From NCBI GenBank assembly GCA_900547085.1, contig URFI01000147.1, positions 1 to 5,465 of the forward strand: DNA of 5,465 nt, written 5' to 3'. Numbering within the stretch: position 1 is the stretch's first letter; every line of letters starts with the position of its first letter. Below are positions 1 to 5,465 of the stretch, piece after piece. The translations under genes were made by a program, and so were the position numbers. This stretch comes from an uncultured Prevotella sp. (GTDB taxonomy: Bacteria; Bacteroidota; Bacteroidia; Bacteroidales; Bacteroidaceae). Under the pieces are notes generated by a model, which worked only from the letters and a program-made list of their open reading frames with translations, was not told the DNA's origin and ran no database searches.

Positions 1-696
1 TATAAGAAAGTTCTCGATGAGTCTGCACTCCACCTGCTTTGCATCGGTGGCAAGGCTGAACAACACGGACGTCTCGCTGACGGAGGTTGGGAAGGCTTCC
101 GCAAGAGTCTCGCAGAGCCTATGCCTATTTCTACAGCAGAACCAATCTCTTACACGCTCCGCTATGTAGACGACAACTCCGTGGCACAGGTGCTTACTAC
201 CGATCGATTCCCGATTATTTCTTCTGTGTTTGTACCCGAGTGTAACCGTATTTCCTTCAAACTTACACCTTCCGCATTGGAGGCTGCCGCTGCCAGCAAA
301 AATGATCTTTACGTTTGGGGTAATGCAACGATGAAATTGCCAAATGGTCAAACGATATCCTTGTTCAATGCTCCTTATTCAGACGCTTACAAGATGAGTG
401 GTCCGAACATTTACACCCAAATCGATGCACCTACCGCAACAATTACGCTGAATAGAAACGGTATGGACATGGAAGCATTCCTCAATCAGAAGGTGGAAAT
501 CACCGTTACGCTGGGTAACACAGTCGCTGCAGGAACTACCAAGGGTGATGATCTTGGTACGGTGACAATAACCAAGACGTTGAAAGACTTGATTTTCGAT
601 GCAAAAGACTATCAGTTCGGCATGCAAACACGCCGTAAGATTTCAGTGGACTTCCATGGCTCCATCGTCTTTGATGTAAGCTACGCTACAGAATAA
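1..696 (+). CDS. Cholesterol-dependent cytolysin superfamily (CDC-like) pore-forming protein, C-terminal part
   Basis: This is the last 231 codons of a gene that enters from the left; the frame is open to base 1, so the ATG at 121 is internal. Residues 11-17 (HLLCIGG) and 44-64, with the motif PISYTLRYVDDNSVAQV, match in order the stretch of perfringolysin and pneumolysin that reads IGG...PISYT.F..DNSVA. About 150 further residues follow the order of CDC domain 4, ending in a strand like the classical C-terminus (KISVDFHGSIVFDVSY against EIKVSIGGTTLYP). Two classical features are missing: there is no Trp-rich undecapeptide (ECTGLAWEWWR), and the Thr-Leu cholesterol-recognition pair is replaced by Ile-Val (residues 222-223). 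The segment after DNSVA is also some 40 residues longer than in perfringolysin. These comparisons are from memory of the family. I infer a secreted or surface pore-former that does not use cholesterol as receptor, as in the CDC-like proteins of Bacteroidetes. The N-terminus, signal peptide and membrane-inserting hairpins lie outside the window. Confidence 0.8.
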   Translation, partial: YKKVLDESALHLLCIGGKAEQHGRLADGGWEGFRKSLAEPMPISTAEPISYTLRYVDDNSVAQVLTTDRFPIISSVFVPECNRISFKLTPSALEAAAASKNDLYVWGNATMKLPNGQTISLFNAPYSDAYKMSGPNIYTQIDAPTATITLNRNGMDMEAFLNQKVEITVTLGNTVAAGTTKGDDLGTVTITKTLKDLIFDAKDYQFGMQTRRKISVDFHGSIVFDVSYATE

Positions 697-701
697 TCTT
701 T

Positions 702-737
702 TTTCTTGGCGGGGAAATCTACTTCTCCGCCAAGAAA
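702..737 (+). terminator. Hairpin downstream of the cytolysin-like gene, probable terminator or 3' end structure
   Basis: Bases 702-716 pair with 723-737 over 15 bp, with one G-T wobble and a 6-nt loop (ATCTAC). The core TTTCTTGGCGG / CCGCCAAGAAA is perfect. It starts 5 nt after the TAA stop. No run of T follows the stem on the + strand, so it is not a textbook intrinsic terminator. It could instead protect the mRNA 3' end or act with the second hairpin at 756-790. Confidence 0.5.
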
Positions 738-755
738 TACCCATACGCTATAGGC

Positions 756-790
756 GGAAAGTGCGAGCCAGTTGACTATTTGCACTTTCC
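756..790 (+). repeat. Second hairpin in the cytolysin-protease spacer
   Basis: GGAAAGTGC at 756-764 is perfectly complementary to GCACTTTCC at 782-790. Two wobbles and one A-T pair can extend the stem inward to 12 bp, leaving an 11-nt loop. The 3' arm is C-rich afterwards, with no T-run. It abuts the putative -33 box of the protease promoter, so the same bases may serve in both 3' end formation and promoter recognition. Confidence 0.4.
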
Positions 791-810
791 CCTACCTCTA
801 ATTACCTTTA
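779..810 (+). promoter_or_regulatory. Candidate Bacteroidetes promoter for the C10 protease gene
   Basis: TTTG at 779-782 is followed after 20 nt by TACCTTTA at 803-810, one base short of the Bacteroidetes primary sigma factor consensus TTTG - 19 to 21 nt - TAnnTTTG. A start a few bases past 810 would give a leader of roughly 30-35 nt before the ATG at 851. No Shine-Dalgarno-like sequence is seen in that leader, as is usual for the phylum. Confidence 0.45.
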
Positions 811-850
811 TGATAACCATATTCTACACATCCTTAAAACTTTTACGCTG

Positions 851-3073
851 ATGAAACGTTTCTTCAAATTTTTGTATGGACTCTTCTTCGTTGGCTTGCT
901 CACTCTTTTTGGATGCCAAGCAGACGTACTTCAATCCATCAGCACAAGCAATAACGAAAGTAATTTTGTGGAAGAAAAAGAGGCCTTGGAAATCGCAGGC
1001 TCCTTCCTTGAGCAAAACAGTGATGTGGCTCAAGTGAAGACCAGGGCAGGTGGCATACCTGAACTAAAGGTGGTGTATACCGACGGAAAGCCGCGCACCC
1101 GTGCTTCCAACGCACAACGCTCTACCTATTACATTATCAATTATGGTAATGATGGCTATGTTGTCGTTTCTGCCTCCAAGGGTACTTATCCCATTCTGGG
1201 CTATTCCACCAATGGCAAGTTCGACCCTAACAAAATACCTGTGAATATGCGCGAGCTGCTTGATGGCTATTCTAAAGAGATTCGCTTTGCCTTTGAAAAC
1301 GTAAAGATTGACAATCGTATCAAACAAATGCGGCAGACAGCCATCGCAGGAACTAACCAGGAGATGAACGCACAGACATCAGTAAGTCCGTTGTTAGCCA
1401 ACATTCATTGGAACCAAGCTCCTTATTACAACGCTTACTGCCCATATAATTGTCCTGTGGGTTGTGTCGCTACGGCAACCTCCCAAATCATGCGTTTCTA
1501 CGAGTATCCTGCTCGAGGCAAGGGCTATCACTCTTACAACTCCAGCTATGGCACGCTGTCTTTCAATTATAACTACGATTTGAATTGGAAGAATATGCCG
1601 AATTCTGTGCTCCGAGAATCCAATAACGATGTAGCAAGCCTTTGCTACGGTGTGGCTGTGGGCTTGGACATGGGCTTCTCACCCTCTGGTAGCGGCACTT
1701 ACCAGCAGTACGTTCCGAAGATGTTGAAGACCTACTATTCTTATCCTGATGCTGTAACGAGCTTGGAACGATCAGACTATTCCACTACTCAGTGGGAGAG
1801 CATCGTGCGCAACGAGCTTGACAATCGTAGACCCGTGCAGTATGCAGGGAGTGGAAACGGTGGTGGCCATTCCTTTGTTTGTGATGGTTACAGCTCTAAC
1901 GGATACTTCCACATCAATTGGGGATGGGGCGGATATTCTGATGGCTATTTCTTGCTTAACGCACTCGACCCAAGTGGTTTGGGCATTGGTGGTGGCTCCG
2001 GCGGTTTCAATTACTGGCAAACCATCGTGGTAAACTTTGCTCCTCCAGGTTATAACGACGGCAATGACCCTGACCCAACCCCTGACCCAACTCCTGATCC
2101 AACCCCGACAGATAGCTACGCATCCTCCTATTCGGATTATTTTAACTCCACTTATATTTATTATGTAAGCATAGGCGACATGCAAAACTATAGTGGAGCC
2201 TCGTCCTACACGTTCTTCCAGAACAAGAAGGTGGAGCTTGAGGCTGGCAGCAGCAACTACATTACGCTCATGCCGCGATTCCCTAACGGTGTTTATCCCA
2301 TGTACTGGTGTGTTTGGGTAGACTTTAATGGCAACAGGAAGTTTGAGGACAACGAGCGCGTGTTGGCTCAATACATGAATTCGGACAACTATTTCTACCG
2401 CATGTTCAAGGTTCCCTCCAACGCTGTGAATGGCGAAACGCGCGTGCGTGTCAGTGCAAAATGGGGCAGTTATCCTAAACCTGACGAGCACTTTACTTAT
2501 GGTGAGGTTGAAGATTATACGGCTGTCATCACGAAACCAGCTCCACCTGAGCCTGATCCTAAGCCTGATCCTAAGCCAAATCCAGACCCTGATCCTACAC
2601 CAGACCCAACCCCTGATCCCGATCCTGAACCTGACCCGACACCCAATCCAAACACATACTGTACTGTAGGAGCTGCCAACTTCTCATCAGCTTATATCAG
2701 CCAAATCAGTCTTAGCACCATGACGAAGGTGTCAGGCGGAAGTTCATACTCAGACTTTACTTCGTACATTGCCTACGCAAGTCTTGGCCAGTCCTTTAAG
2801 TATGTGCTCACACCAGGCTTCAAATCTTCTTCCAGAAGCAAGATGTATTGGCGTGTCTATGTCGATTTCAACAACGATGGAGTCTTCTCACCAAACGAAA
2901 AGAAAGTTGAGCGCTACTCTTATTATGGGTTCTCTGGCTATATCTATGTACCCACAACGACTCAAAAAGGGAACTATCGCATCCGAATTGTTGCCAGTCC
3001 TGACGGCTATCAAGATCCTTGTGGAGAATTCAACAACGGGGAGGTTGAGGATTACACGCTCCAAGTGCGCTAA
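851..3073 (+). CDS. Lipoprotein C10 family (streptopain-like) cysteine protease with two GEVED domains
   Basis: This is a complete 740-residue secreted cysteine protease related to SpeB, P. intermedia interpain A and P. gingivalis PrtT. Residues 1-22 are a lipoprotein signal (MKRFF, a hydrophobic core, then LFGC with Cys22). Phe at -2 is slightly unusual in the lipobox. Residues about 38-165 resemble the Spi/I69 inhibitory propeptide of this family. The catalytic domain spans about 178-398. Its residues are Gln189 in WNQAPYYN (oxyanion hole), Cys205 in VGCVATATSQIM (nucleophile), His340 in GGGHSFVCDGY, and Asn356/Trp357 in HINWGWGG. A Pro-Asp linker (406-419) leads to a GEVED domain (about 421-560, GEVEDY at 551-556). 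A longer linker (565-600) leads to a second GEVED domain (about 602-740, GEVEDY at 730-735). These are probably beta-sandwich binding or adhesion modules. The protein ends just after GEVEDYTLQVR, with no separate type IX sorting domain, so I infer anchoring by the lipid. The ATG at 851 is chosen because the signal peptide begins there. The catalytic assignment is firm; the substrate is unknown. Confidence 0.93.
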   Translation: MKRFFKFLYGLFFVGLLTLFGCQADVLQSISTSNNESNFVEEKEALEIAGSFLEQNSDVAQVKTRAGGIPELKVVYTDGKPRTRASNAQRSTYYIINYGNDGYVVVSASKGTYPILGYSTNGKFDPNKIPVNMRELLDGYSKEIRFAFENVKIDNRIKQMRQTAIAGTNQEMNAQTSVSPLLANIHWNQAPYYNAYCPYNCPVGCVATATSQIMRFYEYPARGKGYHSYNSSYGTLSFNYNYDLNWKNMPNSVLRESNNDVASLCYGVAVGLDMGFSPSGSGTYQQYVPKMLKTYYSYPDAVTSLERSDYSTTQWESIVRNELDNRRPVQYAGSGNGGGHSFVCDGYSSNGYFHINWGWGGYSDGYFLLNALDPSGLGIGGGSGGFNYWQTIVVNFAPPGYNDGNDPDPTPDPTPDPTPTDSYASSYSDYFNSTYIYYVSIGDMQNYSGASSYTFFQNKKVELEAGSSNYITLMPRFPNGVYPMYWCVWVDFNGNRKFEDNERVLAQYMNSDNYFYRMFKVPSNAVNGETRVRVSAKWGSYPKPDEHFTYGEVEDYTAVITKPAPPEPDPKPDPKPNPDPDPTPDPTPDPDPEPDPTPNPNTYCTVGAANFSSAYISQISLSTMTKVSGGSSYSDFTSYIAYASLGQSFKYVLTPGFKSSSRSKMYWRVYVDFNNDGVFSPNEKKVERYSYYGFSGYIYVPTTTQKGNYRIRIVASPDGYQDPCGEFNNGEVEDYTLQVR
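2066..2110 (+). repeat. Degenerate short tandem repeat coding the first Pro-Asp linker
   Basis: Repeats built from CCTGA(C/T)CCAAC encode DPDPTPDPTPDPTPT, residues 406-420 of the protease. The linker separates the catalytic domain from the first GEVED domain. The repeats are in multiples of three codons or fewer, so slippage would lengthen or shorten the linker without shifting frame. Confidence 0.8.
2543..2650 (+). repeat. Degenerate short tandem repeat coding the second Pro-Asp linker
   Basis: About 108 bp of repeated CCTGATCC-type hexamer/nonamer units encode residues 565-600 of the protease, an alternation of Pro with Asp, Lys, Thr, Glu or Asn. The encoded linker is extended and strongly acidic, typical of a rigid spacer between surface domains. 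It is more than twice as long as the first linker. Confidence 0.8.
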
Positions 3074-3116
3074 ACCTCAAGCCCTTCAGAGCTGACAGAT
3101 GAGCAAAACCATCCGT

Positions 3117-3155
3117 AAAAGTCCGTGATACCAATGACAGGTATTGCGGACTTTT
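3117..3155 (+). terminator. Intrinsic terminator of the C10 protease gene
   Basis: A 16-bp stem (3117-3132 with 3140-3155, two adjacent wobbles, 7-nt loop AATGACA) begins 44 nt after the stop codon. The outer stem is AAAAGTCCG / CGGACTTTT, so the 3' arm ends in four T, and the structure reads as a terminator on both strands. This marks the end of the protease transcript. Confidence 0.8.
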
Positions 3156-3744
3156 GTCATGTATGGGGCACGAGGAGATGAGTCTTCCTTCCACACATTC
3201 GTTATGTAACAATACGAAGTGCGCAGAGATTTTTTTGCGTATGGATCGTTTTGCAGGCTGGTTTTATTCAGAACAATCAAGGAGGCTATATACCTTTGCC
3301 ATGTAGGATGAAGCATAGTGGGACTCTGCTGGAGGGCAACTCCATGAGGAATTGGAATCCATAAAACGACAAGTATGAGCCGGATCCGCTATGGAAGTTG
3401 TTCCTGCTTTTCCATCCTTAGAATTTCACTTGTTCAACTCGTTGTTGAAGCAAGAGCAAGTGATTGTTTTCACCAGTAAACAACCATTCTTCAGCGGAAG
3501 GGTCGTCATTGCTGTTTATCGTGTAATCAAAAGAGGCAGAAACATCAGGGTGTCGCTTTTGTTTGCGTTACGCAAAAGAGCAATGGAATAAAAATAGGTG
3601 GGCAAGTAGAGGCGTGATGCATCCCGGTTTTTCAAGAATTGTTCATATTTTTGGTGTTTTCAAAATATTCGTTCTAGAAAAATGATGCTCTTTTTGGATG
3701 TTGTTTGGCACTTTATTGCGCAACTTCCGAACGGTTTCTAATCA
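3156..3744. other. Gene-free stretch after the protease
   Basis: No convincing gene, tRNA or rRNA is seen in these 589 bp. Short open frames exist (for example 3391-3591 on +) but lack recognisable sequence, a signal or plausible coding character. Points of note: a perfect -7 box TACCTTTG at 3291-3298 without a good TTTG at the proper upstream distance, and a small inverted repeat TTTGCGTTACGCAAA at 3562-3576. The stretch is AT-rich and may hold decayed sequence or an unrecognised small RNA. The 3958-4175 stretch is similarly blank. Confidence 0.6.
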
Positions 3745-3841
3745 ATAGCATGCAGTTTGCCTTTTTATAGCATGCAGTTTGTCCCTCAAACTCAATGCTT
3801 TGATACCCCAATCTGCATGCTTTTTCAGCCTTAAAGCATTG
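3745..3841. repeat. Direct and interlocked inverted repeats
   Basis: ATAGCATGCAGTTTG occurs twice, at 3745-3759 and 3767-3781, with a 22-bp period. An inverted third copy, CAATCTGCATGCTT, lies at 3809-3822 and matches 12 of 14 bases. A second inverted pair, CAATGCTTTGA (3793-3803) and TTAAAGCATTG (3831-3841), is interleaved with the first. The arm order is therefore A, A, B, A', B', which as RNA could pair only partly at once or form a pseudoknot. No gene product is evident. It may belong to an interspersed repeat family; that is inference. Confidence 0.7.
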
Positions 3842-3900
3842 CTTTTGCCTGTGCGCCGATGTAACTGTTGATCGTAAGTTGTTGAAAAGTAAAGATATAT

Positions 3901-3957
3901 AAAAATCGCATATTTGCGACCAATGACCTGTTTAGTTGCAAATATGCGAGTATTTTT
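3901..3957 (+). terminator. Long AT-rich hairpin flanked by A and T runs, terminator-like
   Basis: TCGCATATTTGCGAC (3906-3920) pairs with GTTGCAAATATGCGA (3935-3949) over 15 bp with one wobble, around a 14-nt loop. AAAAA precedes the stem (3901-3905) and TATTTTT follows it (3951-3957), so it has the shape of a bidirectional intrinsic terminator. No gene ends close upstream on either strand (the protease ends about 830 bp away and already has a terminator). It could end an unrecognised small transcript, or be a mobile palindromic repeat. Confidence 0.6.
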
Positions 3958-4175
3958 CGCAGTTGTCAATATATTTCGTATGTTAACCGCTATGTTTTCA
4001 TCCGTCCAGTTTTCTGTTCGCGGCTATTATTTGATGGCGGTTGCCTTTTGCTGCATCATTTTTTTTGCTTCGTTTGACCAAGATATTCTTACTGTCATGG
4101 GCATCGGCTTCATCAGGTAAACTATAAGAAGGATATATATACATCTTGGTTAGAGTTGTATATTCAAAACCGAAG

Positions 4176-4189
4176 TGGAAAATTTTCCA
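4176..4189. promoter_or_regulatory. 14-bp perfect palindrome upstream of the purL promoter, possible operator
   Basis: TGGAAAATTTTCCA is perfectly self-complementary. It ends 10 nt before the TTTG of the promoter at 4200-4230, a position suited to an activator or repressor dimer, or to an AT-rich upstream element. No known Bacteroidetes regulator is assigned to this sequence, so the regulatory role is inference. Confidence 0.35.
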
Positions 4190-4199
4190 ACCATTTTAT

Positions 4200-4230
4200 T
4201 TTGTTACGCGCTTAGTTTGCAGTATCTTTG
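4200..4230 (+). promoter_or_regulatory. Bacteroidetes-type promoter P1 upstream of purL
   Basis: TTTG at 4200-4203 is followed after 19 nt by TATCTTTG at 4223-4230, an exact match to the TTTG / TAnnTTTG pattern with proper spacing. It would give a purL leader of about 160 nt that runs through both full copies of the 66-bp repeat. It is the best promoter by sequence in the window, though not the nearest to purL. Confidence 0.6.
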
Positions 4231-4364
4231 CATAAGATAGGCATCGCCTTACCAAAATAAGTTAACTTCTTTTGCCTTCGGCTTGCGCTATCTTTGCATA
4301 AGATAGGCTGCGCCTTACCAAAATAAGTAAACTTCTTTTGCCTTCGGCTTGCCCTATCTTTGCA
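4223..4364. repeat. 66-bp tandem repeat, two full units plus the start of a third, each opening with a -7 box
   Basis: Unit 1 is 4223-4288, unit 2 is 4289-4354 and unit 3 is cut off after about 10 bp (4355-4364). Units 1 and 2 agree at 62 of 66 bases by direct comparison. Each copy begins TATCTTTGCA, the Bacteroidetes -7 box, and in units 1 and 2 this extends into a small inverted repeat (TATCTT-TGCAT-AAGATA). Unit 1 also holds a perfect AAGTTAACTT palindrome, which one base change breaks in unit 2. The GCCTTCGGCTTGC segment near each unit end is a further shared block. The array fills the space between the purL promoter and its leader. Confidence 0.9.
4355..4362 (+). promoter_or_regulatory. 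Proximal -7 box (P3) of purL in the third repeat copy
   Basis: TATCTTTG lies 37 bp before the purL ATG, a distance giving a leader of about 30 nt, similar to the protease gene. The nearest TTTG upstream (4337-4340) is only 14 nt away, shorter than the usual 19-21, and the same holds for the copy at 4289-4296. The -7 box is therefore strong but the -33 element is weak or misplaced. Confidence 0.45.
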
Positions 4365-4399
4365 ATACCGAATATTCGCCAAACTAATAATAAAGATAT

Positions 4400-5465
4400 A
4401 TGATTCTCTTCTTTAAAACCCCGCAAGAAACCATTATTGCCACCGAGATGGACCATCAACCCTCTCAAGAAGAAACCAGCAAACTGTGCTGGCTCTTCGG
4501 TGGAGCAGAATGTATAGACACACAACAGCTTGACGGAATCTATGTGGGGCCGCGCCGTGAGATGGTGACACCATGGAGTACAAATGCCGTTGAGATTACA
4601 GAAAACATGAATCTCACAGGCATCACGCGTATCGAGGAATACTTCCCGGTAAGCTCCAAGGACGCCACACACGACCCGATGTTGCAGCGTATGTACGAGG
4701 GACTGGACCAGAATCTGTTCACCGTGAACCGTGAGCCGGAGCCTATTAAGCATGTGGAGAATCTGGAGCAGTACAATGAGGAGGAGGGGTTGGCCCTTTC
4801 GCCCGAGGAAATGGCGTACCTGCACACCATAGAAAAGCAGAACGGACGGCCGCTCACCGACAGCGAGATATTCGGATTCGCACAGATTAACTCGGAACAT
4901 TGCCGACACAAGATATTTAGTGGCACCTTCATCATCGACGGGGAGGAGAAAGAGTCGTCGCTCTTTGCGATGATCAAACGCACTACACAGGAGAATCCCG
5001 GCAAGATTTTGTCGGCCTACAAAGACAACGTGGCCTTTGCACAAGGCCCGGTCATCGAGCAGTTCGCACCCGCTGACCAGTCTACCAGCGACTATTTCCA
5101 GGTGGAGGACATTGAGAGCGTGATCTCTCTGAAGGCCGAAACCCACAACTTCCCCACCACTGTGGAGCCGTTCAACGGTGCCGCGACGGGTACGGGAGGC
5201 GAGATTCGCGACCGTATGGGCGGTGGTGTAGGCTCTTGGCCGTTGGCCGGAACAGCGGTGTACATGACTGCCTACCCGCGTTTGGAGGGCGAGTCACGCA
5301 CGTGGGAGGACATCCTGCCCGTGCGGAAGTGGCTGTATCAGACTCCCGAACAAATACTCATCAAGGCCTCGAACGGTGCCAGCGACTTCGGAAACAAGTT
5401 TGGTCAACCGCTCATCTGCGGTTCGGTGCTGACGTTCGAACATCAGGAAGACGGTCAGAAGCTGG
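4400..5465 (+). CDS. purL: Phosphoribosylformylglycinamidine synthase (FGAM synthase), N-terminal part
   Basis: PurL converts FGAR, glutamine and ATP to FGAM in the fourth step of de novo purine synthesis, in the cytoplasm. The visible 355 residues match the N-terminal part of the large single-chain form (roughly 1200-1300 residues, with a C-terminal glutaminase domain lying outside the window). Family signatures are GPRREMVTPWSTNA (about 50-63), FAQINSEHCRHKIF (160-173) with the conserved His, and KAETHNFPTTVEPFNGAATG (245-264) followed by TGGEIRDR in the ATP/FGAR-binding domain. The ATG at 4400 is the first possible start: an in-frame TAA lies at 4391-4393, and the opening MILFFKTP is typical of Bacteroidetes homologues as I recall them. 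No Shine-Dalgarno is present. The gene appears more GC-rich than the preceding DNA. It is truncated only by the window edge; I see no frame break. Confidence 0.96.
   Translation, partial: MILFFKTPQETIIATEMDHQPSQEETSKLCWLFGGAECIDTQQLDGIYVGPRREMVTPWSTNAVEITENMNLTGITRIEEYFPVSSKDATHDPMLQRMYEGLDQNLFTVNREPEPIKHVENLEQYNEEEGLALSPEEMAYLHTIEKQNGRPLTDSEIFGFAQINSEHCRHKIFSGTFIIDGEEKESSLFAMIKRTTQENPGKILSAYKDNVAFAQGPVIEQFAPADQSTSDYFQVEDIESVISLKAETHNFPTTVEPFNGAATGTGGEIRDRMGGGVGSWPLAGTAVYMTAYPRLEGESRTWEDILPVRKWLYQTPEQILIKASNGASDFGNKFGQPLICGSVLTFEHQEDGQKL

Noticed and set aside
121..696. Short 191-residue gene starting at the ATG at 121
   Set aside because: The frame is open to base 1 and the 40 upstream codons carry cytolysin-family sequence (HLLCIGG), so 121 is an internal Met of a longer gene.
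1772..2491. 239-residue open frame on the minus strand
   Set aside because: It is the complement of the C10 protease coding sequence, and its residues follow from the repeated codons of that gene.
3391..3591. 66-residue open frame on the + strand in the gene-free stretch
   Set aside because: No recognisable motif, signal or promoter with proper spacing; the length is expected by chance.
3645..3668. Small AT hairpin (ATATTTT / AAAATAT)
   Set aside because: Seven A-T pairs are expected often by chance in AT-rich DNA and nothing nearby supports a function.
3742..3969. 75-residue open frame on the minus strand
   Set aside because: It is made entirely of the inverted repeats and the long hairpin, so the open frame is better explained by repeat sequence than by a protein.
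3914..4120. 68-residue hydrophobic open frame on the + strand, considered as a small membrane toxin
   Set aside because: It starts inside the stem of the terminator-like hairpin and has no promoter or partner gene; the hydrophobicity fits T-rich sequence read in this frame.
4223..4364. CRISPR-like array
   Set aside because: The units are contiguous 66-bp copies that match along their whole length, with no unique spacers and no cas genes nearby.
4262..5146. 294-residue open frame on the minus strand
   Set aside because: It lies opposite purL, whose + strand translation is unmistakable, and continues into the promoter repeats; it has no recognisable protein sequence.

Overview
The window looks like chromosomal DNA from a Bacteroidetes bacterium, most likely Prevotella or a close relative. 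The evidence is a Bacteroidetes-style lipoprotein C10 (streptopain-type) protease with GEVED domains, several promoter-like sites of the Bacteroidetes type (TTTG, about 19-21 nt, then TAnnTTTG), no clear Shine-Dalgarno sequences, and a large single-chain PurL. The genus is an inference from style, not a database result.

Layout, all genes on the + strand. (1) 1-696: the 3' part of a cholesterol-dependent-cytolysin-superfamily (CDC or CDC-like) pore-forming protein. It keeps the hallmark core sequence around PISYT/DNSVA and a domain-4-like C-terminus, but lacks the Trp-rich undecapeptide and the Thr-Leu cholesterol-recognition pair. (2) 697-850: a 154-bp spacer with two hairpins and a candidate promoter. 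(3) 851-3073: a complete 740-residue lipoprotein cysteine protease. It has a Spi-type propeptide, a C10 catalytic domain with its catalytic residues intact, then two GEVED domains, each preceded by a Pro-Asp-rich linker. A strong hairpin terminator follows at 3117-3155. (4) 3156-4175: about 1 kb with no convincing gene, but with inverted and direct repeats at 3745-3841 and a long terminator-like hairpin at 3901-3957. (5) 4176-4399: the purL promoter region, with a 14-bp perfect palindrome, a good match to the Bacteroidetes promoter, and a 66-bp unit present twice plus the start of a third. Each copy starts with the same -7 box, TATCTTTG. (6) 4400-5465: the first 355 codons of purL, cut by the window end.

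The pore-former and the protease are probably separate transcription units but adjacent and codirectional. Related two-component CDC-like proteins of Bacteroidetes are reported to need proteolytic activation, so a functional link between the two genes is a reasonable hypothesis; the sequence alone does not prove it. purL is a housekeeping purine gene unrelated to them. Its unusual feature is the repeated promoter segment in front of it.
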